Assembly (NCBI GenBank): GCA_003252455.1
Contig: QKED01000087.1
Location: 1 to 64,000, forward strand
Direction of reading: 5' to 3'
Source of the DNA: Gammaproteobacteria bacterium
GTDB taxonomy: Bacteria; Pseudomonadota; Gammaproteobacteria; Thiohalomonadales; Thiohalomonadaceae
DNA: 64,000 nt
Below are positions 27,153-38,124 of the stretch, one piece after another. The translations under genes were made by a program, and so were the position numbers. The notes under the pieces were generated by a model. It was not told the DNA's origin. It was given only the letters and a program-made list of their open reading frames with translations, and did no database searches. Every line of letters starts with the position of its first letter. Within the stretch, counting starts at the first letter, position 1.

Positions 27153-28099
27153 GCAAGGCGCTCCGAGAAGTCGTCGGCGGCCTGAATGAGGGCGTTGGTG
27201 ATGCCGGGCTCGAAGGCGGAGTGTCCGGCGTCGGGGATGATCTTGAGCTGCGCCTCGGGCCACGCCTTGTGCAGCGCCCAGGCGGACTCGGCGGGGCAGA
27301 CCACGTCGTAGCGACCTTGCACGATGACGCCGGGGATGCCCTTGAGGCGCCCGGCGTCGCGCAGGATCTGGTCGGGCTCTAAGAAGGTGTTGTTGACGAA
27401 GTAGTGGTTCTCGATGCGCGCCAGGGCGAGGGCGGTGAAGGGGTTGCCGAAGTGATCGACCACCGCCTTGTTCATCTGCAAGTTGGAGGTGCGCCCCTCC
27501 CAGAGCGACCAGGCCTTGGCGGCGGCCATGCGCGCCATCTCGTTGTCGCCGTTGAGTAGGCGGTGGTAGGCGTGCAGCAGGTCGCCGCGCTCGGCCTCGT
27601 CGATCGGTGCGAGGTAGTGCTCCCACTCGTCGGGGAAGAGGCGGCTGGCGCCCTCCTGGTAGAACCAGTCGATCTCGCGCGGGCGGCAGAGGAAGATGCC
27701 GCGCAGGATCAGGCCGAGCACGCGCTCGGGGTGGCTCTCGGCATAGACCAGCGAGAGGGTCGAGCCCCAGGAGCCGCCGAACAGCAACCAGCGGTCGATC
27801 TTCAGGTGTTCGCGGATCGCCTCCATGTCCGCCACCAGGTGCTGGGTGGTGTTGTCGCTCAGCTCGGCGTGGGGGGTGGAGCGGCCACAGCCGCGCTGGT
27901 CGAAGAGGATGATGCGGTAGCGCTCGGGGTGGAAGAAGCGGCTGTGGGCCGCCTCGCAACCGGCACCCGGGCCGCCGTGGACGAAGAGCACGGGGATCCC
28001 GGCGGGGTTGCCGAACTCGTCGATGTGCAGGGTGTGCAGGGCGTCGACCGCCAGGGAGTGGGAGACGTAGGGGTGGGACTCGGGATAGAAGGTGTGCAT
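27149..28099 (-). CDS. pip: Proline iminopeptidase
   Basis: 316 residues. Alpha/beta hydrolase of peptidase family S33 with the oxyanion loop H-G-G-P-G-A-G, the D-Q-R-G-C-G-R-S motif, the nucleophile in G-G-S-W-G-S, the acid in G-R-Y-D and the histidine in D-A-G-H-S. It removes N-terminal proline from peptides in the cytoplasm. GAGG 5 bases before the ATG at 28099 supports the start; longer in-frame extension overlaps a hairpin and the rhodanese gene. It is coupled to dtd downstream. Confidence 0.92.
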   Translation of the reverse strand: MHTFYPESHPYVSHSLAVDALHTLHIDEFGNPAGIPVLFVHGGPGAGCEAAHSRFFHPERYRIILFDQRGCGRSTPHAELSDNTTQHLVADMEAIREHLKIDRWLLFGGSWGSTLSLVYAESHPERVLGLILRGIFLCRPREIDWFYQEGASRLFPDEWEHYLAPIDEAERGDLLHAYHRLLNGDNEMARMAAAKAWSLWEGRTSNLQMNKAVVDHFGNPFTALALARIENHYFVNNTFLEPDQILRDAGRLKGIPGVIVQGRYDVVCPAESAWALHKAWPEAQLKIIPDAGHSAFEPGITNALIQAADDFSERLA

Positions 28100-28177
28100 G
28101 GGGGCCTCGGCGTTGCCGGATTTGGATGCGCAAGGTGTAACGCGATGCGCCGCCAAGATCAACAGCCCTACAACGAG

Positions 28178-28201
28178 AAAGGGGCGCCGAGGCGCCCCTT
28201 T
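28178..28201 (-). terminator. Terminator of the rhodanese gene
   Basis: A perfect 11-bp stem with a 2-base loop whose descending arm ends in TTT on the minus strand. It lies 26 bases after the rhodanese stop and before pip. Confidence 0.6.
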
Positions 28202-28226
28202 GCACGGTCGAGATGTCGCGGCGGGC

Positions 28227-28859
28227 TCAGCGCAGCACGCGGTACATCTTGCTGCTCTCCATGTGCCAGCCCCAGGGCAGGCCAGAGTTCTTCCAACCGT
28301 CGACCACGCGGGCGCCCTTGTGGTCGCCCTCTTTGGCCTTACCGCCCTCGAAGCCGTCGACCATGCTGTAGACGTTGTGATAACCGGCGTCGTAGAGGGC
28401 GTCGGCGGCGGGGGCGCTGCGGGTGCTGCCGGAGCGACACATGAAGATGATGTGCGCGTCCTTGTCGGCACCGAGGGCGGCCAGACGCTCCTGCACCTCG
28501 GCGGCGAAGTCGGGGTTGGTGACGGTCTGATACTTCTGCCCCTCTTCGTTGAACACGGAGGGGTCGACTACCTTGAACGGCACGTGGATATCGGTCTCGT
28601 TGGTGTAGCCGGTGAACATGATCTCGACCGGGTCACGCACGTCGATCAGCACCACCTTGCGCTCGCCGGCGTTGTGCTTCATTTCGTAGGTCTGCTTGGC
28701 GGTGATGTAGAGGCCGGACTTGGTCTGCATCTCGGCCTTCTGCGGGGCAGGGGCGGGCGAGGTGACACTGGCGGCCTCGGTGCCCTTGGCCATAGCGGCG
28801 ATGGGGGCAGTGGCCAGGCCACAGAGGAGCAGGACGGGGAGTAGGCGTGAGAGTTTCAT
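28227..28859 (-). CDS. Periplasmic rhodanese-domain protein
   Basis: 210 residues. A signal peptide (about 1-24, ending A-A-M-A) is followed by one rhodanese domain with active-site loop C-R-S-G-S-T-R-S-A, the shape typical of catalytically able sulfurtransferases. The conserved L-I-D-V-R-D-P-V-E is at about 71. Periplasmic rhodaneses are common in sulfur oxidisers, where they handle thiosulfate or persulfide sulfur; the substrate here is inferred. The gene is monocistronic, between its own terminator and an AT-rich promoter region. Confidence 0.85.
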   Translation of the reverse strand: MKLSRLLPVLLLCGLATAPIAAMAKGTEAASVTSPAPAPQKAEMQTKSGLYITAKQTYEMKHNAGERKVVLIDVRDPVEIMFTGYTNETDIHVPFKVVDPSVFNEEGQKYQTVTNPDFAAEVQERLAALGADKDAHIIFMCRSGSTRSAPAADALYDAGYHNVYSMVDGFEGGKAKEGDHKGARVVDGWKNSGLPWGWHMESSKMYRVLR

Positions 28860-28909
28860 TATATGTGGGTCTCCATGGACTCTTGTTGTGGGTATGCGGC
28901 CTGCTGATA

Positions 28910-28925
28910 ATTAGCAGTCGCTAAT
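28910..28925. promoter_or_regulatory. Perfect dyad in the rhodanese promoter region
   Basis: ATTAGC-AGTC-GCTAAT is a perfect 6-bp inverted repeat in an AT-rich patch 50 bases before the rhodanese start. On the minus strand it overlaps TATATT, a good -10 candidate. A repressor operator at the promoter is likely. The rest of the 275-base gap (28860-29134) shows only a 6-bp hairpin near 29003-29020. Confidence 0.45.
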
Positions 28926-29134
28926 ATATAACGGATCCGTGACCCCTTGGACAAGCCCAATATCCACATATTTTGTCAATGATTATCGCGTGGGGTGTGA
29001 CGTGTCTCTGCCACCAGAGACGAACGACCCAGCCGGGCAACCCCTACGCCCAGCGGCATAAGGGCATGGGTTACACCATCTCATCCCCTCGCTCGACACG
29101 GATCGATCGCTAGACCGTCACCCTACAGCGGCCC

Positions 29135-29545
29135 TCAGCGGCCAACCACAGCCTCGTCTGCCCCGGCCTCCCAGGCATCGAGCAGGGCCTGACGCAGGTC
29201 CGGTTGCGCATCCAGATCCACTACCCCTAGGCGCACCTTGGCGATCACCCGGAGCCGCCCGATCACCCGCTCCCCTTCGAGCCAAAGTCGGAAGCCACCC
29301 AGGTCGAAATCCTCCCCTTGCAGGAAGTCGGCGAGCTCGGGCGAGGGGTCGTGGAAGTGGATCGGCTGGTCGAGCAATACCTCGTACTCGTAGCTGTATT
29401 GGCCGATATTGCCGACGCGGGCGAACTGATTGTAGAGGGCGCTGTAGCCCCCCTCGGCCAGGGCGGGCAGGTCCACCTCCACATCGACCTGGTGGTGCTT
29501 ACCACGAAAGTCGAAGGAGACGCGGGCGAAGAGTTGCTGGGTCAT
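29135..29545 (-). CDS. Hypothetical protein, 136 aa
   Basis: Starts M-T-Q-Q-L-F-A-R-V-S-F-D-F-R-G-K. Alternating strands, acidic, no signal peptide or membrane helix, and an acidic C-terminal helix. It has the look of a conserved cytoplasmic protein with regular codon use like its neighbours, but I cannot name a family. GAGGG about 11 bases before the ATG is a weak ribosome site. It is 62 bases beyond the GCS2-type gene on the same strand and may be cotranscribed with it. Confidence 0.6.
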   Translation of the reverse strand: MTQQLFARVSFDFRGKHHQVDVEVDLPALAEGGYSALYNQFARVGNIGQYSYEYEVLLDQPIHFHDPSPELADFLQGEDFDLGGFRLWLEGERVIGRLRVIAKVRLGVVDLDAQPDLRQALLDAWEAGADEAVVGR

Positions 29546-29607
29546 ACAGGGGCCCTCTGCTGTGGGGGGTGCGGCGGCCTATTCTAACCGCGCCGGGGCT
29601 CTGGTGC

Positions 29608-31038
29608 TCAGCGCCAGGCCGCCTGCTCCTCACCGCCCGCCTGCTCGGCAAGGTAGCGTGCCAGCAGGGCATGCAGGTCGCCGCCCTCCTGCCCCAGTGC
29701 CTCCAGTTGCCACTCGGCGCCGTTGGTACCGGCCATCAGGCGGCGCTGGATCACCCCCAGATAGTCGTCGATGTCCGCCGGGTCACAATCGAGGCGGTTC
29801 AGCCCCTCGCGTGCCAGCGGCAGCAGGGTGTCGCGCAGCAGGCTCACCACGTTGCCGTGGCGGCCATCGAGCCAGACGAGGGTGGCGCGGCGCCCATAGC
29901 GTGCGGCCTGATAGAAGTTGTCGCGACAGGTGACGAAGTCGAGCTGACGCTCCGGTGGTGTCGCCTGCTCGGCGAGCATATGGACCACGCCGTAGAAGAA
30001 GGCGGCGTTGGCCAGGGTGTCGATGAGGCTGGGGCCCGCTGGCAGGGTCCGGTGTTCGATACGCAGATGCGGTGTGCCGTCGGCGTCGAAACCGATGAGG
30101 GGGCGGTTCCAGCGCCAGATGGTGCCGTTGTGCAGGCGCAAATGCGGCAGCGCTGCACACGGCTCCTCCAGCTCCACCGGCAAGAGTACGGGGAAGTGCT
30201 GGTGGTTTTCGTGGAAGCACTCCAGCAACGACTCACGCGCGTAGCCGGTACCGAAAGAGACGCGCTTGAGCGGTCCGAAGGCGGCGTCGGCGAAGCCGCC
30301 CACCGCCACCGCCTGCTCGAAGAGCGGGATGCGGGTCTCGTGCCAGAGCCGTTTGCCGAACAGCAGCGGCGAGTTGGCCCCGAGCGCCACCAGCGGAGCG
30401 GAGAGCAACTGCATGGCGTTGTAATAGCGCACCGATTTGTCCAGCGGTACCTGCCAGTGGAGCTGGAACGAGGTGGTGGCCGCCTCCAGCATCACGTCGA
30501 GATGCTCGGAGTGGAGGTGTTCTTCACCGACGATGTCGAGCCGCAGCGCCTTGCCGCTACGCAGTCTGAGCACCTGTTCGTTGAGGGCGCGGTAGCGCTC
30601 GCTGGTGGACATGTTGCCGGGGTGGAGCATGGCGTCGCGCAGGGTCGGGAGGATGCCGATCATCGCCAGGCGTGCCCCCAGCCCGGCGGCCACCTGCTGG
30701 CCCCGGGCCCAGGTGGCCGCCAATTCGTCGTGCATCTTGCGCAGGGCGTTGCCGTACAGCGGCTGGGGGGTGACGTTGAACTCGACGTTGAACTGGGAGA
30801 GTTCGGGGGCGAGCAGCGGGTCGTGCATCGCCGCCAGAAAGCGTTCGTTGAGTGGCGTGGGGTCACCGCGCGGGTCGACCAGCCACGCCTCCAGTTCGAA
30901 ACCGGCCATGCCGGCGTGGCTGGAGAGGCGCCGCTGCGCAAACCAACAGCCGAGCTGCGCGGTCTCCGCGCTGAGGCGCCGGTCGAAGCGGTCGAAGTGG
31001 TGCTGCTCGAAGCGGCTGGTGGCGATCTCCTGGCCCAT
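29608..31038 (-). CDS. GCS2-type glutamate-cysteine ligase / carboxylate-amine ligase
   Basis: 476 residues. It has the ATP-dependent carboxylate-amine ligase fold of PF04107. Recognisable are G-F-E-L-E-A-W near 45, the E-F-N-V-T-P strand, a metal-binding E-E-H-L-H-S-E-H block and the late R-I-E-H-R-T-L-P-A-G-P-S motif. Enzymes of this group make gamma-glutamylcysteine or related gamma-glutamyl compounds; the exact amine is not readable. It is longer than YbdK (about 370). A GGAGG box 4 bases before the ATG supports the start. Confidence 0.78.
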   Translation of the reverse strand: MGQEIATSRFEQHHFDRFDRRLSAETAQLGCWFAQRRLSSHAGMAGFELEAWLVDPRGDPTPLNERFLAAMHDPLLAPELSQFNVEFNVTPQPLYGNALRKMHDELAATWARGQQVAAGLGARLAMIGILPTLRDAMLHPGNMSTSERYRALNEQVLRLRSGKALRLDIVGEEHLHSEHLDVMLEAATTSFQLHWQVPLDKSVRYYNAMQLLSAPLVALGANSPLLFGKRLWHETRIPLFEQAVAVGGFADAAFGPLKRVSFGTGYARESLLECFHENHQHFPVLLPVELEEPCAALPHLRLHNGTIWRWNRPLIGFDADGTPHLRIEHRTLPAGPSLIDTLANAAFFYGVVHMLAEQATPPERQLDFVTCRDNFYQAARYGRRATLVWLDGRHGNVVSLLRDTLLPLAREGLNRLDCDPADIDDYLGVIQRRLMAGTNGAEWQLEALGQEGGDLHALLARYLAEQAGGEEQAAWR

Positions 31039-31134
31039 GGCCCCTCCCCTTGCCCATCTCGTCTGAGCTTATCATGGGGACCAGCCCCTTCCACCTCGAT
31101 GGCCCGTGCACACACGCAGCGGGTAGGGCTAGGG

Positions 31135-33324
<2,190 letters not shown>

Positions 33325-33351
33325 GTCGCACACTCCCGTTGGCCCTGGCAG

Positions 33352-33390
33352 AAAAAAGAAAAGGGCCTACGACTGCTCGTAGGCCCTTTT
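33352..33390 (-). terminator. Intrinsic terminator of tRNA-Gln
   Basis: A 14-bp stem (33359-33372 with 33377-33390) with a 4-base loop, followed on the minus strand by a T-rich run (33352-33357). It begins 7 bases after the tRNA 3' end, a textbook intrinsic terminator. Confidence 0.85.
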
Positions 33391-33396
33391 CGGTGT

Positions 33397-33470
33397 TGGC
33401 TGGGGGACTAGGATTCGAACCTAGGTTGACGGAGTCAGAGTCCGTAGTCCTGCCGCTAGACGATCCCCCA
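33397..33470 (-). tRNA. tRNA-Gln (anticodon CTG)
   Basis: A 74-base cloverleaf with encoded CCA (complement of 33397-33399). The acceptor stem begins TGGGGGA and pairs with TCCCCCA. The anticodon stem is ACGGA/TCCGT around loop C-T-CTG-A-C, with the anticodon from 33438-33436. The T-arm has GGTTCGAATCC. Sequence is close to other gammaproteobacterial glutamine tRNAs. It has its own promoter and terminator. Confidence 0.96.
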
Positions 33471-33483
33471 TTCGAGGTTTGCG

Positions 33484-33511
33484 ATTATACGTATTTCGAC
33501 GCTTTTCGCAA
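33484..33511 (-). promoter_or_regulatory. Promoter of tRNA-Gln
   Basis: On the minus strand TTGCGA (33511-33506), a 16-base spacer and a perfect TATAAT (33489-33484) lie just before the tRNA, giving a start about 5-8 bases upstream of the mature 5' end. Confidence 0.7.
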
Positions 33512-33579
33512 CCTCTTTCCCCTATTTTCCGGCAAATCGCCGCAAGTTTGCGACGATGCCAAAAACCAGGAGAAGACGC

Positions 33580-33969
33580 TTAACGCTTGGAGTACTGCGG
33601 ACGCTTACGGGCCTTGTGCAGACCGACCTTCTTGCGCTCCACGGTACGGGAGTCGCGGGTCATGAAGCCGCCGGCGCGCAGGGTCTTACGCAGCTCTTCG
33701 TCATAGGCCACCAGGGCACGAGCGATGGCGTGACGGATGGCACCGGCCTGTCCGGTGTTACCGCCACCGCGCACGGTGACCTTGATGTCGAACTTTTCGA
33801 GCATGTCGACGGCAGCCAGGGGCTGACGCACCACCATACGGGCGGTCTCGCGGCCGAAGTAGCTGTCGAGGTCGACGTTGTTAACGGTGATCTTGCCAGC
33901 GCCGGTAGAGAGGAAGGCGCGAGCGCTGGAGGTCTTGCGACGACCGGTGGTGTTGATCTGGTCTGACAT
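33580..33969 (-). CDS. rpsI: 30S ribosomal protein S9
   Basis: 129 residues, the standard length. The N-terminal G-R-R-K-T-S-S-A-R and the C-terminal [11 protein letters not shown] tail, which reaches the P-site tRNA, identify S9. It follows rplM by 33 bases in the conserved rplM-rpsI operon. Confidence 0.98.
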   Translation of the reverse strand: MSDQINTTGRRKTSSARAFLSTGAGKITVNNVDLDSYFGRETARMVVRQPLAAVDMLEKFDIKVTVRGGGNTGQAGAIRHAIARALVAYDEELRKTLRAGGFMTRDSRTVERKKVGLHKARKRPQYSKR

Positions 33970-34002
33970 TACTGACTATCCGTAACTTTTTGACTGGGCG
34001 GG

Positions 34003-34431
34003 TTAGAGTTCCAGCACCTTCGGCTGCTGGGCTTCGTGACGGTGCTCGGCACCGGCGTAGACCTTCAGCTTGCGGTACATGGCACGACCCAGGGGGTTCT
34101 TCGGCAGCATGCCCTTGACGGCGTGCTCGATAACGCGCTCGGGGGCCTTGATCAGCTGCTTCTCAAGGGTAATGCCCTTGATGCCGCCGGGGAAGCCGGT
34201 GTGGTGATAGTAGACCTTGTCACTCATCTTGTTACCGGTCACGGCTACCTTCTCAGCGTTGATCACGATGATGTAATCACCGGTATCGACGTGGGGGGTG
34301 TACTCGGCCTTGTGTTTGCCGCGCAGGCGTCGTGCAATCTCGGTGGCGAGACGGCCAAGGGTCTTACCCTCGGCGTCAATCACGTACCAATCGCGCTTGA
34401 CGGTCTGAGGCTTTGCACTGAAAGTCTTCAT
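34003..34431 (-). CDS. rplM: 50S ribosomal protein L13
   Basis: 142 residues, standard length. It starts M-K-T-F-S-A-K-P and has the L13 signature region around [12 protein letters not shown]. First gene of the rplM-rpsI operon. Confidence 0.98.
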   Translation of the reverse strand: MKTFSAKPQTVKRDWYVIDAEGKTLGRLATEIARRLRGKHKAEYTPHVDTGDYIIVINAEKVAVTGNKMSDKVYYHHTGFPGGIKGITLEKQLIKAPERVIEHAVKGMLPKNPLGRAMYRKLKVYAGAEHRHEAQQPKVLEL

Positions 34432-34585
34432 CCAAATCGCTCCAATTACTACCTGTTCGGCCTGGAAGGCCCGCCGTCCGCCCTATGCGGTCGCCGTCAC
34501 CGGCACCCGGCGGCATCTAGCGCACCTGCCTCACGCCCACGGTTTACGCGGGCGAGGCCGTCACGCCTCGAAAAAAAGAAGCGGA

Positions 34586-34614
34586 ATGGTACCCAAGCCG
34601 GGGCCAGGATGCAA
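34586..34614 (-). promoter_or_regulatory. Possible rplM promoter
   Basis: TTGCAT (34614-34609), a 17-base spacer and TACCAT (34591-34586) on the minus strand would give a leader of about 145 bases before rplM. Matches are moderate. Downstream of the sRNA terminator there must be a promoter for rplM, and this is the best candidate I see. Confidence 0.35.
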
Positions 34615-34678
34615 GCCGCTAACACGGGAAAATCATCCTGCCGTTCGTCTGAGCGCCCGAAGGGGCCGTGGCACGGAC

Positions 34679-34780
34679 AAAAAAAACGCGGCCTTAGGGG
34701 AGCGGCCGCGTAAAATCCACCAAAGGAGGATGGAGGAGTCCAATGAATCAGCGCGGTTGCAGTCGAACGCTAATTCATTA
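34679..34780 (-). ncRNA. Candidate small RNA with CU-rich anti-Shine-Dalgarno linker
   Basis: In the 450-base gap between rplM and the hydrolase gene. A minus-strand unit of about 100 bases has all parts of a trans-acting sRNA. There is a 5' stem-loop (arms 768-779 and 742-753 of the 34000 block, 12 bp with one G-U pair, 14-base loop). A linker complementary to 34720-34741 reads ACTCCTCC then TCCTCCTT, which can pair with Shine-Dalgarno boxes. The 3' end is an 8-bp hairpin (34686-34693 with 34704-34711) followed by about eight T's (34679-34686). A good promoter precedes it. It is too short and stop-filled to code. I do not recognise a named family. Confidence 0.65.
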
Positions 34781-34786
34781 AGTACT

Positions 34787-34814
34787 AATATACTGACATT
34801 TTCAAATTGGTCAA
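34787..34814 (-). promoter_or_regulatory. Promoter of the candidate sRNA
   Basis: TTGACC (34814-34809), a 16-base spacer and TATATT (34792-34787) on the minus strand, in an AT-rich patch, place transcription start near 34780, at the base of the 5' stem-loop. Confidence 0.65.
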
Positions 34815-34881
34815 GGCTAAATTTCTGGGTATCTGGCGCGACGGACCGAAATAATGGCATGGGACGACCAACGGCCTGGGC

Positions 34882-35586
34882 CTAGGCCCGCAGCCCCTCG
34901 CCCCAGCTGAGCAACAGCTTGTCTCGCAGGCGGTTGAGACGCCCGTGGAAGAAGTGGTCGGCATCGGTCAGCCAGTGGTAGACGGGACGTTTGGGACGGG
35001 CGGAGACCCAGCGCGAGACCGATTGCGGGTCGATGATCTCGTCACGCCCACCCTGGATCACCATCCAGGGGATGGCCACCTCGGGGGCGGCACTGAAGTC
35101 GAACATGCTCACCGGCGGGGCCACCAGCAGCATCCGTTCGGCCCCCGCTCGACGGTGCGCCCCGAGGGTGACGAAGGCGCCGAAGGAGAAGCCGGCGAGC
35201 CAGATGGGGGCCTGCGGGTGACGCCCGCGGAAGTAGTCGACCACCGCCAGCAGGTCGGCCACCTCACCGATGCCACGGGCGAAGCGTCCTTCGCTACGCC
35301 CCACTCCACGGAAGTTGTAGGTGACCGCCAGCAGGCCCATCTCGTTGAAGGTGCGAGCGAGAATGTGCACCACCTTGTTCTTCATGCTGCCCCCGTAGAG
35401 TGGATGGGGGTGGCTGACGACGACGATGGGGCGCGTCCCTTCGTAGCAGTCGGGGCAGGTGGTGAGCACCTCCAGTGCCCCCACCGGGCCCGCCAGCATC
35501 AGCTCCTCGCCGCTGCAGTACTCCTCTTCGAGACCATCGTAGAGGTGATGGCTGGAGAGGTTGGAAAAGTAGATATCGTCGGACAT
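34882..35586 (-). CDS. Alpha/beta hydrolase (COG2945-type)
   Basis: About 234 residues. V-V-S-H-P-H-P-L-Y-G-G-S-M-K-N near 55, the nucleophile elbow G-F-S-F-G-A, an aspartate in G-G-R-D-E-I-I and the histidine in D-A-D-H-F-F-H are the standard features of this soluble dienelactone-hydrolase-like group. The substrate is unknown. The ATG at 35586 (M-S-D-D-I-Y-F) is preferred over a GTG 15 bases upstream, though neither has a strong ribosome site. It follows the 2Fe-2S ferredoxin gene on the same strand with a 54-base gap. Confidence 0.82.
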   Translation of the reverse strand: MSDDIYFSNLSSHHLYDGLEEEYCSGEELMLAGPVGALEVLTTCPDCYEGTRPIVVVSHPHPLYGGSMKNKVVHILARTFNEMGLLAVTYNFRGVGRSEGRFARGIGEVADLLAVVDYFRGRHPQAPIWLAGFSFGAFVTLGAHRRAGAERMLLVAPPVSMFDFSAAPEVAIPWMVIQGGRDEIIDPQSVSRWVSARPKRPVYHWLTDADHFFHGRLNRLRDKLLLSWGEGLRA

Positions 35587-35640
35587 GCGGACCCAGCCCA
35601 CCCCGAAGCGTGCGGGGTGGTATATAGATGGAGGGGTGTG

Positions 35641-35946
35641 CTAGATCTTCAGCCGCTCGACCGGCTCGCCGGCCACCAGGTGGCGCTCGATGATCTCGTC
35701 CACGTCGCGGCGGTCGACATAGGTGTACCAAGTCCCCTCGGGGTAGACCACCAGGGTCGGCCCCTCGGCGCAGCGCCCGAGACAGCCGGCACTGTTGATG
35801 CGTACCCCCCCGGGGGCCTTGAGCCCCAGCTGCTTGACCCGATCCTTGGCGTAGTCGCGGATCGCCTGGGCGTTGAAGTCGCCGCAACAGCCACCATCGG
35901 CGCGTTGGTTGGTGCAGAAGAAGACGTGATGACGATAGAAGGCCAT
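35641..35946 (-). CDS. Thioredoxin-like 2Fe-2S ferredoxin
   Basis: 101 residues. The pattern C11, C20/C21, then G-C55-L-G-R-C59 is that of the thioredoxin-fold 2Fe-2S ferredoxins (COG3411, NuoE-like). A-E-G-P-T-L-V-V-Y-P-E-G after the second pair is characteristic. It is an electron carrier in the cytoplasm. It lies upstream of the hydrolase gene on the minus strand and is divergent from glcF. Confidence 0.88.
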   Translation of the reverse strand: MAFYRHHVFFCTNQRADGGCCGDFNAQAIRDYAKDRVKQLGLKAPGGVRINSAGCLGRCAEGPTLVVYPEGTWYTYVDRRDVDEIIERHLVAGEPVERLKI

Positions 35947-36079
35947 GGCTTACCCCCTTTTCACGCACCCGGGGCCATGGCCTCGGGTACAATAGTCGAC
36001 CGCCTGGCGTGACCCCGATGGATCACCCTTGTGCGCCTATATTACCACGATCATCCATAAGGCTTAACTTATTCTCACC

Positions 36080-37354
36080 GTGAAGCTCCAGGACCGCCTC
36101 CTCGCCGCCACCGACCAGTGCGTCCTGTGCGGCATCTGTCTGCCCCACTGCCCCACCTTTCAGCTACGCGGTCAGGAGGTGGAGTCGCCACGCGGGCGCA
36201 TCGCCCTGCTGCAGGCCCTCGCCTCCGGTGCCCTGGAGCCGACCCCGGCGCTACGTGAGCACATCGACAACTGCCTAGTCTGCCGTAGCTGCGAGAAACG
36301 CTGCCCCTCTGGCGTACGCTACACCGAGATCATCAGCGATGGTCGCGCCCTGCTGCGCGAGTTGCAGGCGACTCCCCGCGCGCCGGACCTGGCGAGTCGC
36401 CTGGAGACGCGCTTGCTCGCCGGCGACGGTGCCCTCGGCGGACTCACCCGGCTCGCCGCCCGCACCGGACTGGCACCGCTGGCGGTACGCAGCGGCCTGC
36501 TCGGTCAGGGGCGACTGGCCCACCTCGGGCGCCTGCTGCCCCAAGACAGCAGCGGCGCCCTGCCCCGGCGCCTGGCCGCGAAAGATGAGATGCAGGGGCG
36601 CGTGGCACTCTTTCTCGGCTGTACCGGGCGTCTGTTCGAACGCCGCGCCCTGCTCGCCGCCGCCGAGCTGCTCAGCCACTGCGGCTACGCAGTGGAGTTG
36701 CCGCGAGCCCCCCACTGCTGCGGTTCACGCGCCCTCGCCCACGGCGACCTGGCACAGGCCGAACAGCAACGGAGCGAGACCTTGGCGCTGTTCGACGGGC
36801 TACTCACGGAAGGGGTCACGGCGGTGCTCACCCTCAACAGCGCCTGTGGCGGGCTGCTCGGTCAATTCGAGCGCTGGGCCCCGGGTGAGGCGTCCACCCG
36901 TCTGGTGCCTAAGGTGCACGACCTGGTCACCTTCCTGCTACAGGAGCCGCGTTTCGCCACACTCCCGTTCAACCCGAGCCCGTTGCGCGTGGCGCTGCAC
37001 ACCCCCTGTAGCGCCACCAACCTACTCGGCCCCGGCCACGACCCTAAGGCCCTGCTCCGACGCATCCCGGGGCTGGAGCTGGTGTCCATGCCGCAGCGCT
37101 ATGGTTGCTGTGGTGCCGCCGGTGATTACCTGCTCGACCACCCACAGACCGCCGACACCCTGCGCGAGCCGCTGTTGGCAGCACTCGCCGAGGCCCCTTG
37201 CGCGGCCCTCGCCACCAGCAACATCGGCTGCGCCCTGCACCTGGCCGAAGGGCTGCGCGCCGTGGGTATGCGCACCGAGGTACTCCACCCCCTGGTGCTG
37301 CTCGCCGGGGCGCTGGCCGAAGGGCCCTCGACGACCACCACCCACGTGGGTTAA
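36080..37354 (+). CDS. glcF: Glycolate oxidase iron-sulfur subunit-like protein
   Basis: 424 residues. Two 4Fe-4S motifs (C-V-L-C-G-I-C-L-P-H-C-P from residue 14 and C-L-V-C-R-S-C-E-K-R-C-P near 66) are followed by two CCG domains with H-C-C-G-S and G-C-C-G-A-A. This is the GlcF architecture, which passes electrons from glycolate or lactate oxidation to the quinone pool. glcD and glcE are not in the window, so it could also serve another flavoprotein. The start is a GTG at 36080 with no clear ribosome site; it places the first cluster at the usual position. Confidence 0.82.
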   Translation: MKLQDRLLAATDQCVLCGICLPHCPTFQLRGQEVESPRGRIALLQALASGALEPTPALREHIDNCLVCRSCEKRCPSGVRYTEIISDGRALLRELQATPRAPDLASRLETRLLAGDGALGGLTRLAARTGLAPLAVRSGLLGQGRLAHLGRLLPQDSSGALPRRLAAKDEMQGRVALFLGCTGRLFERRALLAAAELLSHCGYAVELPRAPHCCGSRALAHGDLAQAEQQRSETLALFDGLLTEGVTAVLTLNSACGGLLGQFERWAPGEASTRLVPKVHDLVTFLLQEPRFATLPFNPSPLRVALHTPCSATNLLGPGHDPKALLRRIPGLELVSMPQRYGCCGAAGDYLLDHPQTADTLREPLLAALAEAPCAALATSNIGCALHLAEGLRAVGMRTEVLHPLVLLAGALAEGPSTTTTHVG

Positions 37355-37389
37355 CTTGGCCCATCCGTTTCTGTCAGGAGACCCTCGCC

Positions 37390-38028
37390 ATGCGTAGCTA
37401 CAGCCCCACCGACCGCCTGATGCTGGCCCTCGACAACGCCGTACGCACGGTCGTCGGTCGCCCGGTGCTCACCGAGCGTCCCAACCCCACCGAGGGGGTC
37501 GCCGAAGCGCCGATGAGTGCCGAAGAGCGCCGCCGCGTCGGCGCCCTGATGCGTATCAATCACGCCGGCGAGGTCTCCGCTCAGGGGCTCTATCAGGGTC
37601 AGGCGCTCACCGCCCGTCTCCCGGAGGTGCGCGACAAGATGGAGCGCGCCGCACTTGAGGAGAACGACCACCTGGAGTGGACCGAGCGGCGTGCCAAGGA
37701 GCTGGGCACCCACGTCAGCTACTTGAACCCGCTCTGGTACCTCGGCTCGCTGGCCATCGGCGCCGCTGCCGGGGCCGCTGGCGACAAGTGGAGCCTCGGC
37801 TTCGTGGTCGAGACGGAGCATCAGGTAGTGCGCCATCTCGACACTCATCTGGCGCAGCTACCGGTGCAGGACGCGCGCAGCCGCGCGGTGCTGGAGCAGA
37901 TGAAGGAGGATGAGCAGCAGCATGCCACCCTGGCACTGCATGCAGGGGGGGCGCCGCTCCCGGCGCCAGTGAAGGCGTGGATGCAGCTCACCTCCAAGGT
38001 GATGACCGGTCTGGCCAAGCGCCTCTGA
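37390..38028 (+). CDS. coq7: Demethoxyubiquinone hydroxylase Coq7
   Basis: 212 residues. A di-iron carboxylate protein with R-I-N-H-A-G-E-V, E-E-N-D-H-L-E-W and the late E-D-E-Q-Q-H-A motifs that supply the iron ligands. It hydroxylates 2-polyprenyl-3-methyl-6-methoxy-benzoquinone in ubiquinone synthesis and is the oxygen-dependent type. CAGGAG about 9 bases before the ATG at 37390 decides the start. It follows glcF by 35 bases. Confidence 0.94.
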   Translation: MRSYSPTDRLMLALDNAVRTVVGRPVLTERPNPTEGVAEAPMSAEERRRVGALMRINHAGEVSAQGLYQGQALTARLPEVRDKMERAALEENDHLEWTERRAKELGTHVSYLNPLWYLGSLAIGAAAGAAGDKWSLGFVVETEHQVVRHLDTHLAQLPVQDARSRAVLEQMKEDEQQHATLALHAGGAPLPAPVKAWMQLTSKVMTGLAKRL

Positions 38029-38124
38029 GCCCGAGATGCGGGCCGACCGCGGGCCCACACGCCCGAGTGATGCTCGGCTCAGCGGCCAGGAGGGTAACGG
38101 GGTCGAGGCCGTGCCGCGCGACAC

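Noticed and set aside
34633-34860. 75-codon minus-strand frame and a 12-codon plus-strand frame with a good ribosome box (ATG at 34743)
   Set aside because: Both are explained by the candidate sRNA: the box is the complement of its CU-rich linker, and the longer frame runs through its promoter and terminator.
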